Shown piece by piece: positions 30,041 through 37,387 of a DNA stretch of 37,821 nt (within the stretch, counting starts at the first letter, position 1; each line of letters starts with the position of its first letter). A program made the translations under genes and the position numbers. The DNA is from Coriobacteriia bacterium (GTDB lineage Bacteria; Actinomycetota; Coriobacteriia; Coriobacteriales; Eggerthellaceae): contig JAUNCQ010000019.1 of the NCBI GenBank assembly GCA_030526515.1, forward strand, positions 1 to 37,821, written 5' to 3'. A model generated the notes under the pieces. It was given only the letters and a program-made list of their open reading frames with translations, was not told the DNA's origin and did not search any database.

Positions 30041-31464
30041 TAGGCGCTCCTTTCGTTCATGGCGGCCAGCTCGGCCTCCAGGGTGGCCTGGTCCTGCACG
30101 CAGTTGCGCTCAAGGCCGCGGTCCACGCGCTTGACCAGGTTGCTCAGGGTGCCGCCGAAGCCCACCTCGGTGAAGCGGGTGAAGCCGGCCTTCTGCAGGT
30201 ACTCCACGCTCTGGTTGAACAGCACCGGGTTGGTCAGGTGCTTGGCCAGGTGCTCCTTGGCCTGGGCGGCCGTGAGCGGGCGGGCGGTGACGTTGCAGAT
30301 CAGCGGGATCTGGGGCTCAGCGAACTCCACGGTGTCCAGGTAGGCGGCGAACTCGTCGGCAGCCTGCTGCATGAGCGGGCTGTGGAAGCCGCCGCTGGTG
30401 GCCAGGCGAGCGAAGCGCTTGCCGGCTGCGGCCCATGCCTGCTCGGCACGCTCCACGGCCTCGACTTCGCCCGAGATCACGATCTGGCCCGGGCAGTTGA
30501 AGTTGGCGGGCACCAGGACCTGGCCCTGGGCGCATTCGTCGCACAGGGCGCGGACGGATGCCTCGTCGGCCTTCAGCAGGGCGCTCATGCAGCCGGGACG
30601 CGCGTCAGCAGCGGCGCCCATGAGCTCGGAGCGCTTCTGGAGCAGGGCGAACATGGCCTCGTCGGTCAGCATGCCGCTGACGGCAAGGGCGCCCACCTGG
30701 CCCAGGCTGAAGCCCAGCACCGCGCCGGGGCGGACGCCGCGCGCCATGAGGGCGCGGGACAGGCCCACGGAAAGGGCGGCCAGAGCTGCCTGGGCGTTGC
30801 GGGTGTCGTTCAGCTCCTCAGCCGGAGCATCCGTCACCAGGTAGGCAAGGTCGCGACCCATGACCGTGCTGCCACACTCCAGCACGGCGGCCACTTCGGG
30901 AATATCGGTAAGGCCAGCGCCCATGCCGGGCTTCTGGGCACCCTGGCCGGACAGCATGAACACGGGCTGCTCGGCGTCGAACTCGATGGCTTCTTCGTCC
31001 CCGAAGGTCACCGCACGCTCGCGACGAGAGTTAGCATCCGCCATCTGGGACAGATTCCAGCAGGCCAGCGCCTCGGCCTCGGTGACCAGCTCATGGAGCA
31101 CGTCGGCCGCGGTCTTGCGCTCCTCCACCAGGGCGGCCACCTGGCCGGCCATCAGGGAGCCGTTGTCCACGTCGCCCTCCACGGCGCGGCGCAGGGAGCC
31201 TGCGTACAGGCCCTCCAGCTCGTCCGGGCTCTGGGCTGCCTGCTCGATCTTGCGGCAGTTGCGGGCGAACTTGTTCTTCAGGCCGCGGACCGGATGGCCG
31301 GTGCCGCGACCGGTAACGATGGTGTCGGAGTCCTTGGCCTTCAGCACGCGCTCCTTGTAAGCGTCGGCGATGCCGCACTCCTCCACGGTCAGGAAGCGGG
31401 TGCCGCACTGGACGCCTTCAGCACCCAGGGCCGCCGGCTGCCAGCACGGGAATCTTAACGGCAC
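30040..31464 (-). CDS. fabD: Malonyl-CoA:ACP transacylase, in frame with the C-terminal third of FabK
   Basis: FabD loads malonate on ACP. The FabD part is about 320 residues: FMLSGQGAQKPGMG, QKRSELM with the conserved Arg, FHSPLM with the catalytic His, and TEVGFGGTLSNLVKRV. The nucleophile motif, usually GHSLGE, is GFSLGQ, so the Ser is kept but its His neighbour is Phe. The frame runs unbroken upstream into the last 130 residues of FabK (GAEGVQCGTRF to GSLMAGQVAALVEE). The first possible FabD-only start is ATG 31044, which lacks a ribosome binding site. FabK and FabD therefore probably form one fused protein in intact relatives. The outermost start (GTG 31464) lies inside the damaged fabK and is unlikely to be used. 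Confidence 0.82.
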   Translation of the reverse strand: MPLRFPCWQPAALGAEGVQCGTRFLTVEECGIADAYKERVLKAKDSDTIVTGRGTGHPVRGLKNKFARNCRKIEQAAQSPDELEGLYAGSLRRAVEGDVDNGSLMAGQVAALVEERKTAADVLHELVTEAEALACWNLSQMADANSRRERAVTFGDEEAIEFDAEQPVFMLSGQGAQKPGMGAGLTDIPEVAAVLECGSTVMGRDLAYLVTDAPAEELNDTRNAQAALAALSVGLSRALMARGVRPGAVLGFSLGQVGALAVSGMLTDEAMFALLQKRSELMGAAADARPGCMSALLKADEASVRALCDECAQGQVLVPANFNCPGQIVISGEVEAVERAEQAWAAAGKRFARLATSGGFHSPLMQQAADEFAAYLDTVEFAEPQIPLICNVTARPLTAAQAKEHLAKHLTNPVLFNQSVEYLQKAGFTRFTEVGFGGTLSNLVKRVDRGLERNCVQDQATLEAELAAMNERSA

Positions 31465-31939
31465 GGCACACGGACGGAACCAGGGCCATGGTGGTCAGCT
31501 CGCCGATGTGGCCGCCGGCCTCGGTGCCCTCGGCCACGACGGCGTCGGCGCCCAGGCGCTCCATGCGAGCGGCCAGGGCGGCGGAAGCCACCACCGGCAC
31601 CACCTTGATGCCGGCTTCCTTCCACATCTTCATGTAGTTGGCGGGGCTGCCGGCGCCCGTGGTGATCACGTCAATGTCCAGCTCCACCAGCAGCTCGGCC
31701 AGCTCATCGGTCTTGGGATCCATGAGCATGACGTTTGCGCCCAGGGGCTTGGAGGTGATGGAACGGGCGATTGCCACCTGCTCGCGCACCCACTCCAGGG
31801 GAGCGCCGCCGCAGGCGATGATGCCCAGGCCGCCGGCTTCGCTGACCGCACCGGCCAGACGGCCGTCTGCGATGCGGGCCATGGCGCCCTGGAAGATGGG
31901 GTACTGGATGCCCAGCAGCTCGGTGATTCGCGTGTTCAT
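31045..31939 (-). pseudogene. fabK: Enoyl-ACP reductase II, broken by a small deletion and frameshift
   Basis: FabK is an FMN and NADH-dependent enoyl-ACP reductase of about 310 residues. Residues 1-170 read normally from ATG 31939 (MNTRITELLGIQYPIFQGAM, ACGGAPLEWV, ITTGAGSPANYMKMW, EGTEAGGHIGELTT, IPVLAAGG), then stop at 31418 after GGPGC. The continuation GAEGVQCGTRFLTVEECG lies in another frame from about 31435. Compared with FabK as known from Streptococcus, about ten residues after AAGG (the IADGxG glycine loop) are missing, and the phase change implies a loss of 3n+2 bases, probably 29 or 32. The break is in a run of GGC repeats (GCCGGCGGCC), so it is either a real microhomology deletion or an assembly error. 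Position, after acpP and before fabD, is normal for an active gene. Confidence 0.8.
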
Positions 31940-31958
31940 GTGCGTGCCGCTCCCCTGA

Positions 31959-32180
31959 TTAGCGCAGGGAGTCGATGTGAGCGACCATCTGGCCGACGGT
32001 GGTCAGACCCTCGGGCTCGCCGAAGTCGATGTCGAATGCGTCCTCGACCTCGCACATGATCTCAGTCATGTCCAGGGAGTCGATGCCCAGGTCGTCCAGG
32101 GTTGCGTCCTCGGTCACAGCAGCAGCGTCCACGTCCATGGTCTCGACCAGGATGTCGCGCAGGGTATCGATGGTAGCCAT
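31959..32180 (-). CDS. acpP: Acyl carrier protein
   Basis: A 73-residue acidic helical protein carrying the growing acyl chain. The phosphopantetheine Ser is in LGIDSLDMTEIM. The start at 32180 follows AAGGAG. The upstream in-frame alternative at 32216 would add a non-ACP leader. It is the first gene of the minus-strand fatty acid operon and lies 20 bp before fabK. Confidence 0.95.
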   Translation of the reverse strand: MATIDTLRDILVETMDVDAAAVTEDATLDDLGIDSLDMTEIMCEVEDAFDIDFGEPEGLTTVGQMVAHIDSLR

Positions 32181-32289
32181 AATGGTTCTCCTTTGTTCGG
32201 GGCACGGGGCCCTCATCTGCGGATTCCGCTCCCCCGGCCGACTTTTCCGGCGGGCTTGCGGGTCCGTTTTGACCCCTATGCCAAAATTA

Positions 32290-32369
32290 TTTTGACAATC
32301 TAAGCATTAGATTAGCCCTTTTCATTGCGTTGGCAATAGATTTGGGGCAAAATGTTTTGACAATCTAAG
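32290..32369. promoter_or_regulatory. Divergent acpP/fabH promoters with repeated operator-like element
   Basis: TTTTGACAATCTAAG occurs at 32290-32304 and 32355-32369. The first copy extends into a perfect inverted repeat, AATCTAAGCATTAGATT (32298-32314). A minus-strand promoter for acpP is TTGCCA (32336-32331), 16-bp spacer, TAATCT (32314-32309), so the inverted repeat covers its -10 box. A weaker plus-strand promoter for fabH is TTGCGT (32325-32330), 17-bp spacer, CAAAAT (32348-32353), with the second copy at its start site. A repressor binding both copies would control both directions (inference). The remainder of 32181-32289 is GC-rich leader of acpP. Confidence 0.6.
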
Positions 32370-32385
32370 TATTTTTCACAATTCA

Positions 32386-32436
32386 TCGGAGCTGCACGAA
32401 CGACTCCGACGAAGAAGGCTCGCTGCGGCTTCGGAG
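32386..32436 (+). promoter_or_regulatory. fabH leader with alternative hairpins
   Basis: TCGGAG (32386-32391) and TCGGAG (32431-32436, within CTTCGGAG) can each pair with the single CTCCGA (32404-32409). The two hairpins exclude each other. It may be an attenuator-like switch upstream of fabH (inference). Confidence 0.35.
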
Positions 32437-32508
32437 CGCACCTTCTCTTTCGCCCCCTTTATTAGAATGCAGACGGTCGGGGCGCCGTCGGTCAACCAGG
32501 AGGTTTGC

Positions 32509-33573
32509 ATGGGTTCCAGGATTTTGGGATGCGGTTCGGCGCTTCCGGCGCTGCGCGTGACCAACGATGACCTTTCCCGCGTGGTGGACACCAGCGACGA
32601 GTGGATCGCGAAGCGCACCGGCATTCGCGCACGCCACATCGCCGTGGAGGAAACTGCTACTGACCTGGGCGTTTCCGCGTGCCAGAAGGCACTGGAGGAC
32701 GCTGGCGTGGATGCGGGCCAGATTGACCTGATCGTGTGCACCACCGGCACTCCGGATGCCCTGTTCCCGTCTCAGGCCGCGCTGATCCGCGCTGGCCTGG
32801 GCGCCGTCAACGCCGTGTGCTTTGACCTGAACGCCGCCTGCGCAGGCTGCGTGTACGCTCTGACCACGGCCCACAGCCTGCTGCAGACCATGCCGGGCAT
32901 GCGTCGCGCACTAGTCGTAGGCTCCGAGCGCATGAGCCGCGCAGTCGACTGGACCGACCGTGCCACCTGCGTGCTGTTCGGCGATGGCGCCGGCGCCGTG
33001 GTGCTGGAGCGCTGCGACGACGACCAGGGCGTGCTGGCCAGCGTGCTGAAGAACGAAGACGACGTGGACGACGTGCTGCGGGCCAACAGCCTGTACGCCG
33101 GCGACTTCCCCTTCACCGCCGAGGGCGTGGCGGAGCGCACCGCCGAGCAGATTGCCGCCCAGTCCGAAGCCGGCGGCCAGACCATGGAGGAAGCGCTTGC
33201 CTCCACCACCTGCGTGGGCGATGCGCCGCTGCTGCTGATGAAGGGCCGCGAGGTGTTCAAGTTCGCCACCCGCGTCATGCCCGAGGTGCTGCAGGAGGCC
33301 TGCGACCAGGCTGGCGTTGCTGTGGAGGACCTGGCCGTGGTGATTCCGCACCAGGCAAACGAGCGCATCATCTCCTACGCTGCCAAGAAGCTGGGCCTGC
33401 CGCTGGAGCGCTTCCACATGGTCATCCAGGAAACCGGCAACACCAGCTCCGCCAGCGTGTTCATGGCGCTGGACGACGCCCGTCGCGCCGGCCGCATCCA
33501 GCCCGGCCAGCTGATCGGCATGACCGGCTTTGGCGCAGGCCTGACCGCCGGCGCCGTGGTGCTCCGCGCATAG
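32509..33573 (+). CDS. fabH: 3-oxoacyl-ACP synthase III
   Basis: A 354-residue initiation condensing enzyme that joins acetyl-CoA or a branched acyl-CoA to malonyl-ACP. The Cys-His-Asn triad is visible: Cys in DLNAACAGCVYAL, His in VIPHQANERII, and Asn in ETGNTSSASVFMAL. It is longer than the usual 310-330 by an insert near residues 195-260 (DDVDDVLRANSLYAGDFPF and after). The start at 32509 follows AGGAGGTTTGC. It is transcribed alone, divergently from the acpP operon, and ends at a strong terminator. Confidence 0.95.
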   Translation: MGSRILGCGSALPALRVTNDDLSRVVDTSDEWIAKRTGIRARHIAVEETATDLGVSACQKALEDAGVDAGQIDLIVCTTGTPDALFPSQAALIRAGLGAVNAVCFDLNAACAGCVYALTTAHSLLQTMPGMRRALVVGSERMSRAVDWTDRATCVLFGDGAGAVVLERCDDDQGVLASVLKNEDDVDDVLRANSLYAGDFPFTAEGVAERTAEQIAAQSEAGGQTMEEALASTTCVGDAPLLLMKGREVFKFATRVMPEVLQEACDQAGVAVEDLAVVIPHQANERIISYAAKKLGLPLERFHMVIQETGNTSSASVFMALDDARRAGRIQPGQLIGMTGFGAGLTAGAVVLRA

Positions 33574-33674
33574 GTCACGGCCATCCCGGGGCCGCCTTGC
33601 TCCGCTAACGCGCCTCGCAAGCACGGACCCGCCCCAAGCGCGCCCCGACGCGCCCCTACCCCACAGCGTCCCCA

Positions 33675-33708
33675 CCGCGCCCGGCCCTTCCGCCGGGCGC
33701 GGTTTTTT
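33675..33708 (+). terminator. Rho-independent terminator of fabH
   Basis: CCGCGCCCGGC and GCCGGGCGCGG pair perfectly over 11 bp around CCTTCC and are followed by TTTTTT. Confidence 0.92.
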
Positions 33709-33979
33709 GTGCTCAAGGCCGGGTCGGCGCGGCGGCCCCCACCGCGCACGGCATTCCGCGCTCACCGCCGCCCCTCGGCTCATCCCGCGGCAAAAATCAA
33801 CCATCTCCCGCAAAAAATCGCACTTGTGCACGAGCCTCATCACCGAGCCCCTCCCCTGGGCAACGGCACAGAAGCCACCACCCAGGGCACACACCCTTTC
33901 TACCTGGGAAAACGCGCTCCTTACGACCTCCCATCGATCTCGAGGACCCAGGCAGCACCCCTTCGTCGTCCCTCGAAAC

Positions 33980-34030
33980 AAAGAAATGCGCTTGTGCGCG
34001 ACCGCCAAGTCGTACACAAGCGCATTCTTT
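33980..34030. repeat. Long inverted repeat in the 940-bp gap after fabH
   Basis: AAAGAAATGCGCTTGTG (33980-33996) and CACAAGCGCATTCTTT (34015-34030) pair over 16 bp with one bulged A and an 18-base loop. Related GC(A/G)CTTGTGC words occur near 33820. The arms start and end with A and T runs, so it could act as a terminator in both directions, but no gene ends nearby. Confidence 0.7.
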
Positions 34031-34124
34031 CTCGGAGAAGCCCCTATTTCTGCCGCGAGACCCCCTCGCGCGCGCCCGAAGAAGAACCAGGCACTCGTGC
34101 AAAAATATCGCCATTCTGAATCTC

Positions 34125-34347
34125 AAATCGAAGTCGGGCGCGATTACATCCGCTGACCCGGCTCCAATCACCGAAGCAAGGCAACCAAGATCCAACGCAG
34201 CTACGCTCTGACCTGGTGTTTCTCGCAGCGCGAATCGCCCCCGCGTAAGCAACCTCGCCACAGCAGCCCGAATGGACCCATAATCCCGGCAACCCCGATC
34301 CCAAATCGAAGTCGGGCGCGAATCGCAATCGCGCCCGACTTCGATTT
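34125..34347. repeat. 19-bp repeat, one direct copy plus a perfect inverted pair
   Basis: AAATCGAAGTCGGGCGCGA occurs at 34125-34143 and 34303-34321, and inverted at 34329-34347. The last two form a perfect 19-bp stem with a 7-base loop. Identity over 19 bp between three copies is far beyond chance. The gap 33574-34511 otherwise shows no credible coding region. Confidence 0.85.
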
Positions 34348-34444
34348 CAGCAGCCAGCAGGCGCTTTTCTGACTCCGGCCACCCGACAGAAAGGCACCGG
34401 CGCCTAGGCTCCGTCGCCCGACCCCCATCGCCCGAACCCCCGGC

Positions 34445-34477
34445 AAAAGAAAAGGCTGCGCCCAAACGAGCGCAGCC
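34445..34477 (-). terminator. Rho-independent terminator of the UPF0210 gene
   Basis: On minus, GGCTGCGC (34477-34470) and GCGCAGCC (34461-34454) pair around an 8-base loop and are followed by TTTTCTTTTG. Confidence 0.88.
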
Positions 34478-34511
34478 CTCAGAATCAAAATATCGGGACC
34501 AAACCCAGCCG

Positions 34512-35876
34512 CTAGTTCTTCAACGAGTTCAGCGGGGCCGGCATACGACCGCCGCGATGGGCGAACACGTGGCCCGCGCCCTCGCGCACCGGCATGACCG
34601 GAGCGTAGCCCAGCAGGCCGCCGAACTCCAGACGATCGCCAACCTTCTTGCCAATGGCCGGGATCAGGCGGACCGCCGTGGTCTTGTTGTTGATCATGCC
34701 GATGGCGCACTCGTCGGCGATGATGCCAAAGATGGTCTCCTGGCTGATGTCGCCCGGAACGGCGATCATGTCCAGGCCCACGGAGCACACGCAGGTCATG
34801 GCCTCCAGCTTCTCCAGGGAAAGCACGCCAGCCTCGGCTGCGCGGATCATGCCCGCATCCTCGGACACCGGGATGAAGGCGCCGCTCAGGCCGCCAACGC
34901 CGGACGATGCCATGACGCCGCCCTTCTTGACCGCGTCATTGAGCATGGCCAGCGCCGCCGTGGTGCCGGGGCCGCCGCAGGTGCCCACGCCAATGGCCTC
35001 CAGGATCTCGGCCACGGAGTCACCGCGAGCCGGGGTCGGAGCCAGGCTCAGGTCCAGGATGCCCTTCTCATAGCCCAGGCGCTTGGCAGCCTCGCGGGCC
35101 ATCAGCTCGCCGGCGCGGGTGATCTTGAACGCCGTGGCCTTGATGGCCTCGGCAACGGTGGTCATGTCCGCATCCTCCGGCAGGTCAGCCAGCACGGCAC
35201 GCACCACGCCGGGGCCGGAAACGCCCACGTTGATGGTCTCAGCAGCCTCGCCGGAGCCATGGAACGCACCGGCCATGAACGGGTTGTCCTCGACGGCGTT
35301 GCAGAACACCACCAGCTTGCCTGCGCCAATGCAGTCCTTGTCGGCGGTGAGCTCGGCAGCCTTCTTGATCTGCCCGGCCATCTTCCACATGGAGTCCAGG
35401 TTCAAGCCTGCACGGGTGGAGCCCAGGTTCACACTGGAGCACACGAAATCGGTGGCAGCCAGCGCCTCGGGGATGGAGTCCATGAGCTTGTTGTCGGTAC
35501 GGGACGCACCCTTCTGCACCAGCGCGCTGAAGCCGCCCACGAAGTTAACGCCCACTTCCTTGGCAGCCTTGTCCATGGCCACCGCAATGGGGCTCAGGTC
35601 CGCAGCCTCGGTGGCGGCGCAGATCTCGGCGATCGGCGTGACGCTGATGCGCTTGTTGATGATGGGAATGCCGTACTCGCGCTCCAGCTGCTCAGCCACC
35701 GGCACCAGGCGCTCGGCCGCCGTGGTCATGCGGTCGTACACATGAGCCGCCTGCTTCTTGATGTCCGAATGGACGCAAGCGCGCAGGTTCAGGCCCAGCG
35801 TAATGGTGCGGATATCCAGGTTCTGCCTGTTGACCATAGCCAACGTCTCTTGGACTTCAGCAGGGGTAATCTGCAT
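34512..35876 (-). CDS. UPF0210 (DUF711) family protein
   Basis: A 454-residue protein matching the UPF0210/DUF711 family (usual length about 452), sometimes called PFL family because of weak similarity to pyruvate formate-lyase. Typical stretches are [94 protein letters not shown] and [10 protein letters not shown]. The biochemical role is not established. In many genomes it follows a small ACT-domain gene (UPF0237), but here the upstream neighbour is a divergent kinase and no ACT gene is visible. The start at 35876 ([12 protein letters not shown]) fits the family; the ribosome binding site is weak (AAAGG). It is monocistronic with a strong terminator. Confidence 0.88.
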   Translation of the reverse strand: MQITPAEVQETLAMVNRQNLDIRTITLGLNLRACVHSDIKKQAAHVYDRMTTAAERLVPVAEQLEREYGIPIINKRISVTPIAEICAATEAADLSPIAVAMDKAAKEVGVNFVGGFSALVQKGASRTDNKLMDSIPEALAATDFVCSSVNLGSTRAGLNLDSMWKMAGQIKKAAELTADKDCIGAGKLVVFCNAVEDNPFMAGAFHGSGEAAETINVGVSGPGVVRAVLADLPEDADMTTVAEAIKATAFKITRAGELMAREAAKRLGYEKGILDLSLAPTPARGDSVAEILEAIGVGTCGGPGTTAALAMLNDAVKKGGVMASSGVGGLSGAFIPVSEDAGMIRAAEAGVLSLEKLEAMTCVCSVGLDMIAVPGDISQETIFGIIADECAIGMINNKTTAVRLIPAIGKKVGDRLEFGGLLGYAPVMPVREGAGHVFAHRGGRMPAPLNSLKN

Positions 35877-36002
35877 GGGAACAGCCTTTCTTCTATCGGG
35901 AGCGCAATCGCGCATTTCGTATTCAGCCAGAATAGCAAAAACCGCCCGCTAGCGGCTAGCAATCCCCCGACTTGCACGCCCGCTCCCCCAACGGCACCGC
36001 GC

Positions 36003-36008
36003 TACAAT
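36003..36008 (+). promoter_or_regulatory. -10-like box (TACAAT) of the kinase gene
   Basis: TACAAT lies 54 bp before the GTG start in otherwise GC-rich DNA. No -35 box at 16-18 bp spacing is visible. Confidence 0.4.
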
Positions 36009-36061
36009 GTTCAGGGCGAAATCTCCGCCCGCAAGCAACCAAGCCCCAACCCGGAGGACCC

Positions 36062-37276
36062 GTGACCGACACCCTTGACGCATACCTGGCCCAACTCGAA
36101 CAGCAAAGCCAGTTGCACGTGGAATCGGTACTGCACGACTCCCCCGCCGAACGCACGGAGCTGGTCCGCAACCAAGACGGAGCCCTCCTGGTCCGCAAGA
36201 CCATCGCCCAAGACAGCGGCCTGGGCCACGCGTACCAGCTGCTGCTGAAACGCCAGCCCACCAACCCGGCTGCCCAACCCACCTGCATCCCCCGCATTCA
36301 TCAGTGCCTTTCCACGGGCGAAAGCCTGCTGGTGCTCATGGAGTACGTGCCGGGCCAGACCCTGGACGCCGTCCTGCCCGCGCCTGGCGCTGCCCGCATT
36401 GCACGCACCCGGGAGCTGTTCCCGCGCATCTGCCGCGCAGTGGAGATGCTGCACCGCTGGGGCATCATCCACCGGGACCTGAAGCCCGGCAACATCGTGG
36501 TGAACGGCGACCGCGTGGCGCTCATCGACTTCGGCATAGCCCGCACGCCCAAGACCGACGCCCGGGCCGACACCACCCGCTTCGGCACCAGCGGCTTTGC
36601 CCCGCCCGAGCAATACGGCTTCGGCCAGACCGACCAGCGCAGCGACGTGTACGCCCTGGGCATCGTCCTGGGCTTCTGCCTGACCGGCGCCACCCCCGAC
36701 CAGCTTCCCGCCGGCCAGCTCTACGAAAGCCTCCGCGGCCAGGACCGCACGCTGGACCCGTTCCTGAGCGTGATACGCCTGGCCACGCGCCCCGACCCCG
36801 ACCAGCGGTTCGGCACCGTGGCGGACCTGCGCTGGGCCTTCCGCGAAGCCGCCGCCGAGCTCGATGCGCAAACCAGCATCGCACCCGGCCCGGGCCGCGC
36901 AAACCTCGGAGCCCTCCTCCACCAAACGCCCGGCAAAAAGAAGACGAAGGCAGACTCAAAGGCGCTCAGCATCCTCCGCAACGTCATCACCATAGCCCTG
37001 CTCGTTTTTTTCGCAGCCGTCATGGTGGACTGCGCCCTGACCCCAGACGAAGGCATTGCCAACCAACCATTTCCCGTGCTCATTGCCCTGTACGGAGCAA
37101 TGTACGCAGCCATCTTCGTCCCGGCCAGCTTGCTGCCGGCAGACCTGAAGCCGTTCCAGCAGCGCTTCCCCGCCCTGGGCAAGTTCACCTTCGTCCGCCG
37201 CCTGATAGCCGTCGTTGCAGGCTCTGCCCTATGGTTCGCGCTTGCCGTCCTGGTCCTCTCGATATTCGGCAACTAG
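36062..37276 (+). CDS. Membrane-anchored Ser/Thr protein kinase
   Basis: A 404-residue kinase. Catalytic motifs are present: HRDLKPGNIVV, LIDFGIA, GTSGFAPPEQYGFGQTDQRS and SDVYALG. The N-lobe has LLVRKT supplying the ATP lysine, but the glycine-rich loop is replaced by VLHDSPAERTELV with no glycine, and the helix C Glu is not obvious. After residue 290 come a basic linker (PGKKKTKADSKAL) and three hydrophobic segments (about 305-325, 335-355 and 380-402). The kinase domain would be cytoplasmic, tethered by the C-terminus, with no extracellular PASTA domain. The start is GTG 36062, preceded by CGGAGGACCC. A partner phosphatase or FHA gene is not seen. Confidence 0.88.
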   Translation: MTDTLDAYLAQLEQQSQLHVESVLHDSPAERTELVRNQDGALLVRKTIAQDSGLGHAYQLLLKRQPTNPAAQPTCIPRIHQCLSTGESLLVLMEYVPGQTLDAVLPAPGAARIARTRELFPRICRAVEMLHRWGIIHRDLKPGNIVVNGDRVALIDFGIARTPKTDARADTTRFGTSGFAPPEQYGFGQTDQRSDVYALGIVLGFCLTGATPDQLPAGQLYESLRGQDRTLDPFLSVIRLATRPDPDQRFGTVADLRWAFREAAAELDAQTSIAPGPGRANLGALLHQTPGKKKTKADSKALSILRNVITIALLVFFAAVMVDCALTPDEGIANQPFPVLIALYGAMYAAIFVPASLLPADLKPFQQRFPALGKFTFVRRLIAVVAGSALWFALAVLVLSIFGN

Positions 37277-37327
37277 GGGACGAAAGACCCGCGCTCCCCG
37301 CCCATCGCAAAATGCAACAGGGTCCTC

Positions 37328-37359
37328 AAAAGCAAAAGGGGCCGCCCGCAGGCAGCCCC
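37328..37359 (-). terminator. Rho-independent terminator of the DUF5067-type gene
   Basis: On minus, GGGGCTGCC (37359-37351) and GGCGGCCCC (37346-37338) pair with one G-U, followed by TTTTGCTTTTG. Confidence 0.85.
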
Positions 37360-37387
37360 GAATGACACGCGCTATGCGAACGCGAAC

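Noticed and set aside
31418-31464. Programmed ribosomal frameshift joining the FabK halves
   Set aside because: About ten conserved residues are missing as well as the frame, and no slippery heptamer is seen, so a deletion explains it better.
33574-34511. Small genes or tRNAs in the gap after fabH
   Set aside because: Open frames there have no ribosome binding site or family likeness, several overlap the inverted repeats, and no cloverleaf could be drawn.
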